A stretch of 64,000 nt of DNA from Neorickettsia risticii str. Illinois (lineage in GTDB: Bacteria; Pseudomonadota; Alphaproteobacteria; Rickettsiales; Anaplasmataceae), in contig NC_013009.1 in assembly GCF_000022525.1 (NCBI RefSeq), positions 62,001 through 126,000 on the forward strand. The letters are read 5' to 3'. Position numbers and translations under genes: made by a program. Numbering within the stretch: position 1 is the stretch's first letter; each line of letters starts with the position of its first letter. Positions 29,010-38,276 of the stretch are shown piece after piece. The notes under the pieces are model-generated. The model had not been told where the DNA came from and ran no database searches. It saw nothing but the letters and a program-made list of their open reading frames with translations.

Positions 29010-29942
29010 GTGAGAGAGGACATTAAAATAACACTTATAGTTTGTGGAGTTGCGGTACTGCTACTAGGATTAGCAGCCTTACTCTACTGGTTGTGTAAGA
29101 TGCATGCTGCTCGAAAAGCTGCTTTAGAAGGAGTTCAGGATGAGGAAGAGCTTCCACCGGTAGATGAGTCTCCACTTCCACCACGCGCAGAATCTCCACT
29201 TCCACCACGGGCAGAATCTCCACTTTTTCGTCTTGAAGATACAGAACTTGGACCACGAAATATCCCAGTTTCCGGTATGGAAAGCTGTGTCTTGTCTCCA
29301 GAGGGGATTTTAAATAGTGAAGGTGAGCCCAACTGGAGTGGTAATGTGATACTTGTTGATTTCACTGAAGGCCCGTTTAGGGAAGGCCGCTACACTGGTG
29401 AGGAAGCTTCAAATGCTTTATACAGGGCTCTTGGAATCTTTGGCGACCCGGTCAGTGATGGTGTGAGAGGATATCTTTCCGCGGGGGGTTCGGCTTTTGA
29501 CAGTGGGATGATTTGTGAAGGCCCTGGTTGGCGAGCGTGTGTTGTGCATCTTGAAAGAGGTGTTTTCTTTGGTAGGATCACTGATGATCCACCTGAGGAT
29601 GATGTGCAGGAGGCTTGTCTCTGGGCGCTTAGGAGAGTGTGTATGTCTGTTCTGTCTTCTAAGCCAGGAGATTTTGATAGTTTTACTCTTTTAATTCCGT
29701 TTCTAGGTCCAGAAATATATCCTGGAAATGTGTCACAATCTGCTGCTATAGGTGCTTTTGCTAATGGGTTTCGGATTGCTTTTTGTGGGCAATTCAGAGC
29801 TCTACTATTGAGTAGAGGGATACAAGTAGTGGTTTGTTGTGGTGATAGAGAGACACAACTTGCTTTAGCTGAAGCAATGGATAAAGTAAGGCAAAAAATG
29901 GACCAAGAAGCTGGTAAAACCCCAGATTCACCAGCTCGATAA
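29010..29942 (+). CDS. CCG-macro array protein 3 with Pro-rich repeat linker
   Basis: 310 residues from GTG 29010, chosen because it gives the same short N-terminus as the paralogs (a TTG at 28983 is in frame). Anchor about 9-29, then WLCKMHAARK. The linker contains tandem copies of ESPLPPRA (29166-29213 plus a partial third). The domain has NVILVDF, GEEASNALYRALG, VVHLERG, TLLIPFLGPEIYPG and VVCCGDRE. The 3' 110 bases are identical to array gene 1, a sign of recent conversion or duplication. Function unknown. Confidence 0.82.
   Translation: MREDIKITLIVCGVAVLLLGLAALLYWLCKMHAARKAALEGVQDEEELPPVDESPLPPRAESPLPPRAESPLFRLEDTELGPRNIPVSGMESCVLSPEGILNSEGEPNWSGNVILVDFTEGPFREGRYTGEEASNALYRALGIFGDPVSDGVRGYLSAGGSAFDSGMICEGPGWRACVVHLERGVFFGRITDDPPEDDVQEACLWALRRVCMSVLSSKPGDFDSFTLLIPFLGPEIYPGNVSQSAAIGAFANGFRIAFCGQFRALLLSRGIQVVVCCGDRETQLALAEAMDKVRQKMDQEAGKTPDSPAR
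29166..29225 (+). repeat. 24-bp tandem repeat in the linker
   Basis: Two full copies and a half copy encoding ESPLPPRA, nearly identical at base level, so likely to vary in number. Confidence 0.88.
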
Positions 29943-30297
29943 GATAGCACCTAAGGTAACTATCCAATATCTTGTGTTTTGTGGGAAATGGCGATCCAAC
30001 TAGCACGGATATAGACCGTGGTGTCAGTCCTAGCATCTAAGTATATGAAGGCATAGTGCTTCTATATTGGGTGCAAGAGCGTGAGTCGCGAGTTCGGAGG
30101 TATAAGAATGACCGTACCTCTGAACTTTGTCTCTAAAAATACAGTTCAATTTTAACTCCTGTGTCAGAGGTCTTTCTAAATATAGGGGCTGCTAAGTTTC
30201 AAGTTCGCAGTAGAAAAAGGTTGGTTTTCCTGTCTGTATCTTTGAAATGATGGTTTCATTCCTTAACTAATAGTTTTTAAATTTATTTTTATATTAA
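29833..30297 (+). repeat. Long direct repeat, copy 2
   Basis: 465 bases matching 27414-27889. It includes the 3' end of array gene 3 and all of the gene-free stretch to about 30300. Confidence 0.88.
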
Positions 30298-30397
30298 AAT
30301 CATTATAGATTTTACTTGTTTTTACATATAAATCATGATATATTCTATATTGTTTTGGGAGCTAGGTTCCCGGTTACAATAGAGTAGGGAGGAGTGT

Positions 30398-30733
30398 ATG
30401 TTTGGATTTCCAGGTCTTGATCCGGAAAATTCTTTACATGTCGCATATGCGGTATACATGTACATTTTTATGGCGATACTGGGACTAGTGTTTCTCGGTG
30501 TAGTTATTTGGATGATTGGAGTTCTGGGACTCGCTATATACACTGCGACTTTACGTACTGGACAGAGGATTGTATCTGCTGTAGAGCAGTCTGTAGATTC
30601 ATGTATCGCGTGTGTACGGCCCAAAGAAGGAGATGCGCAGGAAGATGTACAGCCCGAAGAAGAAGATTTACCAGAAGGTATGAGTGGTCTTTCTGTATCC
30701 CAGGTAGGTTCAAAAGATCTGGCTCTATCATAG
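30398..30733 (+). CDS. Small membrane protein inside the array
   Basis: 111 residues, ATG 30398 after a strong ribosome site (GGGAGGAG). It has a long hydrophobic stretch of about 35-40 residues (one long or two short helices, about 15-55), then basic residues and an acidic tail (AQEDVQPEEEDLPEG). It lacks the macro-like domain but has the same leader type upstream. It may be an accessory membrane component of the array or an unrelated insertion. Not recognised. Confidence 0.65.
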   Translation: MFGFPGLDPENSLHVAYAVYMYIFMAILGLVFLGVVIWMIGVLGLAIYTATLRTGQRIVSAVEQSVDSCIACVRPKEGDAQEDVQPEEEDLPEGMSGLSVSQVGSKDLALS

Positions 30734-31093
30734 TTTCCTACTTTTCTCTAAAGAAATAAGAGTGGAAGATTGAGTACATCATCGAAGCGTGGGCTGGCGA
30801 TTTTATTCTGGTTCGGATATATTCCCAGATTGCTGATCTGCAGAAGTTTTGCACTTTGGTGCTGAACAAAGTGTATATTTCTGCCCTGACAAAAAGGTAA
30901 AGATGCCTTGACAGTGCTGCTCAGGTGAGAGTTGCTTTTCGAGTTTACTAAATAAAGAGAGTTGGGGTTTTAAAATTAGGCTCTTGGATCTTCATAAAAT
31001 ACCTAACAAATTTACTTTTTATATTAAATTATAGTAAACTTGATGTTTCATGGATCATGCTTTCGTTCATTGCCTTAATTAGGAGAAGCTTGT
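30734..31093 (+). promoter_or_regulatory. Intergenic region with shared leader (31008-31041)
   Basis: 360 bases without a gene. The leader AAATTTACTTTTTATATTAAATTATAGTAAACTT ends 52 bases before the GTG of array gene 4, the same arrangement as before gene 2. Nothing else recognised. Confidence 0.5.
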
Positions 31094-32137
31094 GTGAAGA
31101 CGAATAAAACAATTTTTGTGGTTTGTGGAGTAGTGATTTTCCTGCTGCTACTAGCATTGGCAGTTACGCTTTACAAGCTATACAAGATGCGTACCGAACG
31201 AGATGCAATTCGTGGGCTGTATGAGAGCAGTCAGTTTATGCGTGCGCAAAGAGGAGTTAGTAGATGTGTACAAACCGAACCATTAGCGTCTGGGGAGCCA
31301 AAGCGTGTTGGTGTAGATGCACAAATCCAAACCTCAGCACAGTGTGTTGGTGTAGATGTGCAGACCCAAACCTCGGTATGCCGTGTTACTAGAGGTGTGC
31401 AAGCTACTGTAGCGGAACCAAGAGTACCTCCATCCTTAGTTCTCGGAGGGGCACAAATTGCTACGCCAGCTGTTCCAATGCCTGGTGTGAGAGGTTGTGT
31501 TTTAGCCTCAGAGGGAATTCTATGTGCAGAAGCTGGAGCAGAAGAGCCCGGCTGGCGTGGTAGCATGATAATTCTTCTTCCAGGCAGGAGCATTTTCCGA
31601 ACGTGTCGCTATGTTGGAGCTGGTTCCTCGGCTCAAGTATACTCGGCTCTCCGTGTATATGGCGCTGTCCTTCCTCCTGGGTTGTCGGCCTGTGTGCGTG
31701 CATCGCGTGTGGTAGAGAATCCACGTCGTTTTGCAGGTCCAGGCTGGAGTGCACGTATTGTGCATGCACGTTCTCCAGACATGAAACAACATCGTGATAG
31801 CGACACCCCAGCTGAGTCTATTCTGGCTGATTTACTTAGTCAATTATTATATGAGTCGTTCATCAAAGCCAGAAATATGGAAGGTACTGCTGGTGCTACT
31901 CTCATACTGCCGGTGGGTTGGGTTGCATGCGCGGACAGTATTGAGGAAGGTGAGTATATACGTGCTTTTGCTTCTGCCATGCTCCGTGCTGCAGAGGCTG
32001 TTGGCGGGGATAATTTGGCTGAACTTTTGGGTGTACAGCAGGTTAGAATTTGTTGCAACAATGGTGAGATACAACGTGCTTTAGCTGAAGAAATAGAGCG
32101 ACAAGCTGCTGCAAGCCTAGGTTCGCCATCTTGCTGA
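31094..32137 (+). CDS. CCG-macro array protein 4 with VQTQT linker repeats
   Basis: 347 residues from GTG 31094, supported by AGGAG at 31081-31085. Anchor about 8-29, then YKLYKMRTER. The linker carries a 13-residue tandem repeat (VGVDAQIQTSAQC, VGVDVQTQTSVCR) and relatives (CVQTE, GVQAT). The domain contains SMIILLPGRSIF, GAGSSAQVYSALR, ARIVHARSPDM, TLILPVGW and VRICCNNGE before the final helix. The binding-loop region is preserved, but the first Asn is absent as in the other copies. Function unknown. Confidence 0.83.
   Translation: MKTNKTIFVVCGVVIFLLLLALAVTLYKLYKMRTERDAIRGLYESSQFMRAQRGVSRCVQTEPLASGEPKRVGVDAQIQTSAQCVGVDVQTQTSVCRVTRGVQATVAEPRVPPSLVLGGAQIATPAVPMPGVRGCVLASEGILCAEAGAEEPGWRGSMIILLPGRSIFRTCRYVGAGSSAQVYSALRVYGAVLPPGLSACVRASRVVENPRRFAGPGWSARIVHARSPDMKQHRDSDTPAESILADLLSQLLYESFIKARNMEGTAGATLILPVGWVACADSIEEGEYIRAFASAMLRAAEAVGGDNLAELLGVQQVRICCNNGEIQRALAEEIERQAAASLGSPSC
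31307..31384 (+). repeat. 39-bp tandem repeat in the linker
   Basis: Two adjacent 39-base units encoding VGVD.Q.QTS.., differing at a handful of bases. Confidence 0.85.
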
Positions 32138-32567
32138 AATAGTTCCCGGACAAGAGTTGTCCGATATCTCATATTTTCATTGAAATAATAAACCAATAGA
32201 CGGACGTGATATACCAACTTATTGATGTGGCACCTCGGTGGGCGGCATGGTGTTTACGTATTCAGTTAAAAGGCCAGGTGATAAGCATAGACATGTGAAT
32301 CTCTGTGTCTAGGTTTCGTTCGTTTCAGTGTACGGTTCAGTTACAGTTCTGAATCTTTCTCAATATGAGTGTTATGTTTCAGGTTCGCTGTGTGAGAAAG
32401 TAATATGAGTTTTCTTATCTCCCTCTATTCAATGAATGTCTTAGGAAAATTCCTGTAAATCCTTCTGAGTTTATTCGCGTATTGAGCGTTGCAATCGTCA
32501 TTTATTACATCTTGGAGTTGTGCTTTGATTATTCTATAATCAACATAAATTGGTATAACGCTACAAT
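32138..32567. other. Intergenic region
   Basis: 430 bases. TATAAT at 32535-32540 is a likely -10 box for the next gene. The long leader seen elsewhere is not present. No gene. Confidence 0.4.
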
Positions 32568-34016
32568 ATGAGATTAAATGTTAAAATAGGTATCATAGCC
32601 GGAAGCATAGCACTTTTTACGGTGTTGGTAGTTACACTCTGCATAGTGCTTGGAAAACGTGCTGAGAAAAAAGCTGTTTTGGAAAGAACTCAGGAACAAA
32701 AAGGAGAACAGGACAGAAAAACTTACACTCCTATAAACAAGGAGATCAGTGCAAATCAATTCCATATTAATGAGCCAGTAGATAGAGTGAGGCAAGCACA
32801 ACCACTCCGCTTTCCTATGAACTCTAGGATGAATGCAGGGAGAATTTCAAGCAATTCATCATTGGTTTCATCAGTGCAAACAGACAATGAGAGAGATCGG
32901 GGTGTGGATTCTGAACCGGAGCAACCTTTTCCGCCAGCAGTTTCAGTAGCGAACCGATATACACCTTATGCTGCTTATACTGCTAGTGGGGACATTGATG
33001 CAAATCGATTCCCTATCAATGAGCCAGTAGATAGAGTGACGCAAGTGCAACCACTTCAGTTCTCTATACGTCCAGAGGTGCATGTGAGGAGAACTCCGAC
33101 GAATGTGTCATTCGCTACATTAGAGCAAACAGGAAATAGGAGTGATCAGTCGGTAAATGAAGGAGGGCAAAAGCGGGGGAATAAATTTTCTCGTGCCGTA
33201 AGAAACGCAGCAAAAAATGCAAGAAAAAGTATATTACATGCTGCGCACGTGGTGGCAAATGTAGAGAGGGGTTTGAGCAATCGGTCAGCACGCGGAAAAT
33301 TATCCACACTGCCAGGATTACCATCTTCCTCTTTTAGAGGAGAAGAAACTAGTATTAACATTTCAATACCTGGTTTAAAAGGTTGTGTCTTGACTTCAGA
33401 TGGGCTGTTAGGTGCGGCTAAAGGAACTAAACCAAACTGGAAGGGCGATGTGGTAATCATTGATATGGCTGACGAAATCTTCAAGAAGTACAAGTATGTT
33501 GGAAAAGGTGCTTCAAGAGATTTATATATGGCACTTGGAATCTTTAAAACTTCAGTTGATAAGTACGTGAAAGGAGAAATTAATAATGGGCAAGGGATTC
33601 TTGATTCGGGGATTTTGAGGTGTGGTGATCACAGTGCACGTGTTGTACATGTTTCTTCTACGGACATAAAAGAGGCCTCTAAAAGGAAAGAGTGCAAACG
33701 GGTCTTGACTGGAGCTTTTTTTGAAACCTTTGTTGTGATATTTGATAAATTAAGAGACATGAAAGGTTTGTCTAATGACTCAACCGTTATGATACCGGTG
33801 ACGCATCTGGAGAAGCGTGCTAAAAGTTTGCTTCAACAGCAGTGTTTTGTTGAAGCATTGTACCTTTCCTCTAAAAGGTTTGGTGATAGCTCTTTGCCTG
33901 AAGCTTTAGGCGTTAAAGAGGTTAGGATTTGTTGCGGCGATCTAGAAACACATACTGCTTTAGCTGAGCTGATGAATCAACAAGCTAGTGCGAGTGTAAG
34001 GACCACTGGAGCTTAA
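32568..34016 (+). CDS. CCG-macro array protein 5 with duplicated linker
   Basis: 482 residues, the longest array protein. Anchor about 8-29, then GKRAEKKA. The linker (about 60-260) is largely a duplicated unit of about 80 residues: both copies contain AN.F.INEPVDRV.Q.QPL (start near residues 61 and 144). It ends in a basic stretch (RAVRNAAKNARKS) that could bind nucleic acid or lipid. The domain runs from SIPGLKGC to the end with DVVIIDM, GKGASRDLYMALG, ARVVHVSSTDI, TVMIPV and VRICCGDLE. Function unknown. Confidence 0.83.
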   Translation: MRLNVKIGIIAGSIALFTVLVVTLCIVLGKRAEKKAVLERTQEQKGEQDRKTYTPINKEISANQFHINEPVDRVRQAQPLRFPMNSRMNAGRISSNSSLVSSVQTDNERDRGVDSEPEQPFPPAVSVANRYTPYAAYTASGDIDANRFPINEPVDRVTQVQPLQFSIRPEVHVRRTPTNVSFATLEQTGNRSDQSVNEGGQKRGNKFSRAVRNAAKNARKSILHAAHVVANVERGLSNRSARGKLSTLPGLPSSSFRGEETSINISIPGLKGCVLTSDGLLGAAKGTKPNWKGDVVIIDMADEIFKKYKYVGKGASRDLYMALGIFKTSVDKYVKGEINNGQGILDSGILRCGDHSARVVHVSSTDIKEASKRKECKRVLTGAFFETFVVIFDKLRDMKGLSNDSTVMIPVTHLEKRAKSLLQQQCFVEALYLSSKRFGDSSLPEALGVKEVRICCGDLETHTALAELMNQQASASVRTTGA

Positions 34017-34443
34017 CTAAACAGTGTTAAGTGAGAGTCATCTTATATTTCATGCTTTGGTTAAAACAATGAACCAATGAAATCCATATAGTCCAAGATG
34101 CATCAACTCGCTGCTCTAGCACCTTAGTAATAGCAACATAGCTTTTACATACAGGTCGGAAGAGCGCAAAACAAACTTAGACGTGTGAACACTCACACGT
34201 CTAATCCATTGTTTGTCATATGTGGCTTAGTTGCGATTTCTACGCTATTGAATCTTTCCGAACAGAAAGTGATTATATTTCAGGTTTACTGTAAGAGAAG
34301 GTGGCGTGGGGGTTTTCTACCCTCAAAACAAGTGCCTCAGATTTTTATAAAGCTTTCTAAATTTACTTTTTACATTAAATAGTATAAACTTTATCTAAGG
34401 CATTTTGCAGATTGTGCTACTGAGCATCATCAGGTAGGTAGAT
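34017..34443 (+). promoter_or_regulatory. Intergenic region with shared leader (34359-34393)
   Basis: 430 bases. AAATTTACTTTTTACATTAAATAGTATAAACTT ends about 50 bases before ATG 34444. A short inverted repeat ACGTGTGA..TCACACGT lies near 34181-34200. No gene. Confidence 0.5.
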
Positions 34444-34689
34444 ATGTCCAAAGTGTTTGTTCCGGAAATTGTTGGTATTGTCATTGCTGTTGGAGTATTT
34501 CTTGGTTTGCTTATTGGGCTGGGGCAAGCAGCTGATCATGCGTTCTGCGCGGAATTTTTTTCCTCGCTAGAAGAGTCTAGAAAAAAAAGCCGTACTCAGC
34601 ATGCCGTTCCTTCCTTATCACTGTGGCTTTCGGGTTCCCATCCTGATGTCCAAAGAGCAACCGAGGAGGGTATTTTCTCGCCGGACTAA
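34444..34689 (+). CDS. Small single-TM protein inside the array
   Basis: 81 residues, ATG 34444 with AGGTAGG upstream. One transmembrane helix (about 8-30), then a charged helix (FFSSLEESRKKSRTQ) and a polar end. It has the leader and position of an array gene but no macro-like domain, and a second frame (34601-34789) continues with KLHLIPVEGLNV, so it may be a truncated array gene. Not recognised. Confidence 0.45.
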   Translation: MSKVFVPEIVGIVIAVGVFLGLLIGLGQAADHAFCAEFFSSLEESRKKSRTQHAVPSLSLWLSGSHPDVQRATEEGIFSPD

Positions 34690-35092
34690 AAAGCTACATT
34701 TGATACCCGTAGAGGGTTTGAACGTCCAGTCTCTGTTATATGGGCAGAGGTTTCTTAATCCAGCTGTAATAATATTCGGGATACATTAGCTCATCAGGAT
34801 CGTCTAAGTAGTGATCATGTCAGGTACGTTACACGATTGAGGCATGCAAACGTTATTTTCTGTATACGGCTTAGTTAAGAATCTTATATTACCAAATTTT
34901 CTTTGGGGCGAGGATCATCTCCTGTACCATGATGGGAATTAGGATGTATTGCCTAATACATTTCTTTAAATAAACATTTAGGAAAACTCCTGTAGAATTC
35001 TGAAGTTATTTACTTTATAGCTATAAAAATAATAGTATATGTAGTACTTAACAGACTGTAAGTCTGGTTATCGTTGGTGGTGTGGAATCATT
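34690..35092 (+). promoter_or_regulatory. Intergenic region with shared leader (about 35008-35040)
   Basis: 400 bases. The first 100 may be decayed coding sequence (see 34444-34689). A leader variant rich in TTTACTTTATAG and TAATAGTAT ends about 52 bases before ATG 35093. Confidence 0.45.
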
Positions 35093-35893
35093 ATGGGAAC
35101 AAATGAGAAAATTTGGATAGCATGTGGCGTAGTAGGTTTCCTGCTGTTGTTAGCATTGGCAGCCGGGCTCTATTGGTTATGTAAGGCACGTGCTAGGCGA
35201 GCTGTAGAAAGCACTCTTGAAGATGTAAGAGTCACTGGCTTAGTTCCTGGTATGGAAGGTGTTCTCTTTAGTTCAGATGAACTTTTAGGTCCGGCCGGGG
35301 CAACTGAACCAACCTGGGATAGTGACGTAGTAATTCTGGATACAAGTTCAGGTGCACTTGGACGCGAATGTTACTCCGAGGATAACGAATTGTATAGGGT
35401 TCTTGGAATTGCTGGTCGTGAGATTGACGAAGATGTGCGGAAAAACGTTGGTAGAAGTTCCTTTGTCTGCGGTCCAAAAGGTTGTACTTCCGCTGGATAT
35501 AAGTGGTCTCTTGTGCATGTCTGTCCTCCGGGGTTGCATAATCCTAGTGGGTTCACGGACCCACGGGATGAGGTGTATGAAGCTGTAAGTGAAGCAGCGC
35601 AGTCCCTCTTTTCTTACAGCCTTCTCAGACATGTTGACGAGATAGTAAATACTAGAGAGGCAGATAGGGGTCTTACCATTTTGATTCAGGTTCCGTTTTC
35701 AGAACCGCACGGTGAGGTTGTATCAAAGCATGGGCAAGCCAAGATTTTTGCTGAATGCTTTGCTGTTATTGGTACTCCAGCTGTGCGCGAACGGTTAGGT
35801 GCAAGAGTGAAGGTTTGTTGTGGTGATGAAGAAACTCGGGGCATTTGTGCTGAAGCGGTGTTCCGAGTAAATAGAGATGCACAAGCTCGATGA
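35093..35893 (+). CDS. CCG-macro array protein 6 (short-linker subgroup)
   Basis: 266 residues. First of three near-identical-anchor genes starting MGTNEKIWIACGVV. The anchor is about 8-29, followed by CKARARR, strong evidence for a cytoplasmic C-terminus. Almost no linker. The domain starts VTGLVPGMEG and contains DVVILDTSSG, DNELYRVLG, SLVHVCPPGL, TILIQVPF and VKVCCGDEE, ending with a short helix. The Gly-rich loop of the macro fold is shorter than in genes 1-5. Function unknown. Confidence 0.82.
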   Translation: MGTNEKIWIACGVVGFLLLLALAAGLYWLCKARARRAVESTLEDVRVTGLVPGMEGVLFSSDELLGPAGATEPTWDSDVVILDTSSGALGRECYSEDNELYRVLGIAGREIDEDVRKNVGRSSFVCGPKGCTSAGYKWSLVHVCPPGLHNPSGFTDPRDEVYEAVSEAAQSLFSYSLLRHVDEIVNTREADRGLTILIQVPFSEPHGEVVSKHGQAKIFAECFAVIGTPAVRERLGARVKVCCGDEETRGICAEAVFRVNRDAQAR

Positions 35894-36268
35894 AAGGGTA
35901 TTGAGGTTAAGAACTACCTAGCGGTTCATGTGTTTTAGCTAAGATAATGAATCTAATAAAATAAATCTGGGCTGTGATGCACTCGCTTGCCAGTGCATCA
36001 TCGCAGTCCTGAAGGTGTAGGAATTTACACATCGAGTGGGGACCGTAAGTCGCGAATTTAGGTATGGGAGCCTTATCTTCTCAATACGTGATTTAGTTGC
36101 GATTTGAGTATTATTAGCCTCTTCTTAACCTAATGCTGTTGGGAGGGTTCACATAGATCTCCCAAATTTATTTACTTTACAGACGCAATAAAATTAACTT
36201 AATTATAATAATATATGAGGACCCTCGTGGATTATGGGTTTTATTGCTGTTGATTTGGTAAAACTGTT
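35894..36268 (+). promoter_or_regulatory. Intergenic region with shared leader (about 36163-36214)
   Basis: 375 bases. The second half (from about 36130) is closely repeated before array gene 8 (from about 37310), including AAATTTATTTACTTT and TTATAATAATA. No gene. Confidence 0.5.
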
Positions 36269-37096
36269 ATGGGAACAAATGAGAAAATTTGGATAGCATG
36301 TGGTGTAGTAGCTTTCCTGCTGTTTTTAGGATTGGCAGCCGGGCTCTATTGGTTATGTAAGGTAGCTGCTAGGCAACCTGTAGACGCCGCTCTTGAAGAG
36401 GTAAAGATCACTGGCTTAGTTCCTGGTGTGGAAGGTGTTCTCTTTAGTTCAGATGAACTGTTAGGTCCGGCTGGGGCAACTGAACCAACCTGGGATAGTG
36501 ACGTAGTAATTCTGGATACAAGTTTATCTGTACTCTCTTCAGAAGCCTACCCTTTTGTAGGTGAGCAAGGCCCATTGTATAGGGCTCTTGGAGTTGCTGG
36601 CCGTGAGATTAAGCAGAGTGTAAAGCAAAAAATTGCTTCGCAGGGCGTTTCTGTCGGTGCGGAAAGTTTCACTAGCTCTGGAATGAACTGTGTACTTGTG
36701 CATGTCTGTCCTAGTGGGTTGCATGATCATGATGTGACCGCTGATCCAGGAACAGCGGTGCGTAACGCTCTCATGGGTGCAGCGCAAGCCTTGTTTTCTG
36801 AAGAGATTGTCAGATGCATTGAAGATATGAGAAGGGATTGGACTCCAGCTGGTAGGGAGATCATTGTCTTGGTGCATCTGCCGTTTTCAGGTGTACACAG
36901 TGCTGTGATGTCAAGGGAAGAGCAAGCCAGATATTTTGCTAAATGCATGATTGGGATTCCTGTTGTGGATGTGTGCAAACAATTGGGAGTAAAGGTTAAG
37001 GTTTGTTGCGGTGGTAAAGAGCTGCAAGCCGTTTGTGCTGAAGCAGCGTACGAAGCAATGGCAGAGTTGCAAGGCGAAGAGGCACAAACTCGGTGA
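36269..37096 (+). CDS. CCG-macro array protein 7 (short-linker subgroup)
   Basis: 275 residues, ATG 36269. Anchor and following 60 residues nearly identical to genes 6 and 8. Domain: DVVILDTSLS, GPLYRALGVAG, VLVHVCPSGLHD, IIVLVHLPFSG and VKVCCGGKEL, then an Ala-rich helix. The middle (about 100-200) diverges much more than the ends, a mosaic pattern expected from gene conversion. Function unknown. Confidence 0.82.
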   Translation: MGTNEKIWIACGVVAFLLFLGLAAGLYWLCKVAARQPVDAALEEVKITGLVPGVEGVLFSSDELLGPAGATEPTWDSDVVILDTSLSVLSSEAYPFVGEQGPLYRALGVAGREIKQSVKQKIASQGVSVGAESFTSSGMNCVLVHVCPSGLHDHDVTADPGTAVRNALMGAAQALFSEEIVRCIEDMRRDWTPAGREIIVLVHLPFSGVHSAVMSREEQARYFAKCMIGIPVVDVCKQLGVKVKVCCGGKELQAVCAEAAYEAMAELQGEEAQTR

Positions 37097-37297
37097 AATG
37101 CTTTTTTAATTAATAGCACCCAATGTTTTGGCCAAACAATAAGAGCGAACAAATATGGACGCTGTATTAGCAAGGTACAGCATCCAAGTGGTGGTGGCAT
37201 AGCATTTACACATTGCCTGAGAAGCGTGAGTCCTAAATTAGGTATGTGAACTTCACCTTTTTGACACATGATTCAGTTGCAATTTGCGTGTTGTTAG
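37092..37297 (+). repeat. 206-bp direct repeat, copy 1
   Basis: From the stop of array gene 7 into the intergenic region; nearly identical to 38272-38477 (offset 1180). Confidence 0.88.
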
Positions 37298-37448
37298 AGT
37301 CTTCTTGACCTAATACTGTTGGGAAGATTCACATAGATCTCCTAAATTTATTTACTTTTTAAATACAATAAAATTAAATAATTATAATAATACATGAGGA
37401 CCCTCATGTGGTGATGGGTTTTATTACTGTTGATTTGGTAAAACTGTT
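37298..37448 (+). promoter_or_regulatory. Shared leader before array gene 8 (37344-37394)
   Basis: AAATTTATTTACTTTTTAAATACAATAAAATTAAATAATTATAATAATA, a close copy of the leader of gene 7; it ends about 55 bases before the ATG. Confidence 0.5.
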
Positions 37449-38276
37449 ATGGGAACAAATGAGAAAATTTGGATAGCATGTGGCGTAGTAGGTTTCCTGC
37501 TGTTGTTAGCATTGGCAGCCGGGCTCTATTGGTTATGTAAGGCACGTGCTAGGCGAGCTGTAGACGCCACTCTTGAAGATGTGAAAGTCACCGACTTAGT
37601 TCCTGGTGTGGAAGGTGTTCTCTTTAGTTCAGATGAACTTTTAGGTCCGGCTGGGGCAACTGAACCAACCTGGGACAGTGACGTAATAATTCTGGATACA
37701 ACTTTAGGTGTACCCACTTTTGGAAGATACCCTATTAGAGGTTCTAAAGCCGTGTTTTATAGGGCTCTTGGAATTGCTGGCCGTGTGGTTGGGGAAGATG
37801 TAAGGCAAAGAGCTCTTCAATCTGAAGTTGTTGTCAGTTCAGAAGGTTGCACTAGGTCTGGAATGAACTGGGCACTTGCGCATATTTTTTGTAGTCAGTT
37901 GTATAGTGCTGCTGTCGACGATAATTCAGAAATAGATCTGCGTAACACTCTCATGAATGTAGCGCAAGCCGTGTTTTCTGAAGGGGTTGCCAAATGTGTT
38001 GATGATATGAGAAGGAATAGGAGTCCATCTGGTAGGGGGATCACTGTCTTGGTGCATCTGCCGTTTTCAAGCGCACGCAGTGCTGTGATGTCAAGGGAAG
38101 AGCAAGCCGAATATTTTGCTGGATGCTTAGCTGAGGCTGCTATTTCGAATGTGCGCGGACGATTTGGAGCAAAGATTAAGGTTTGTTGTGGTAGTGAAGA
38201 GCTGCGCGCCCTTTGTACTGAAACAGTGCGCCGGACAGTGGAAGAGTTGCAAGACCAAAATCTACAAACCTGGTGA
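37449..38276 (+). CDS. CCG-macro array protein 8 (short-linker subgroup)
   Basis: 275 residues, ATG 37449. Anchor identical to gene 6 over about 35 residues; downstream similarity alternates between gene 6 and gene 7, and the last third (MSREEQAEYFAGC) is closest to gene 7. Domain: DVIILDTTLG, FYRALGIAG, ALAHIF, ITVLVHLPFSS and IKVCCGSEEL. Appears to be a recombinant copy. Function unknown. Confidence 0.82.
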   Translation: MGTNEKIWIACGVVGFLLLLALAAGLYWLCKARARRAVDATLEDVKVTDLVPGVEGVLFSSDELLGPAGATEPTWDSDVIILDTTLGVPTFGRYPIRGSKAVFYRALGIAGRVVGEDVRQRALQSEVVVSSEGCTRSGMNWALAHIFCSQLYSAAVDDNSEIDLRNTLMNVAQAVFSEGVAKCVDDMRRNRSPSGRGITVLVHLPFSSARSAVMSREEQAEYFAGCLAEAAISNVRGRFGAKIKVCCGSEELRALCTETVRRTVEELQDQNLQTW

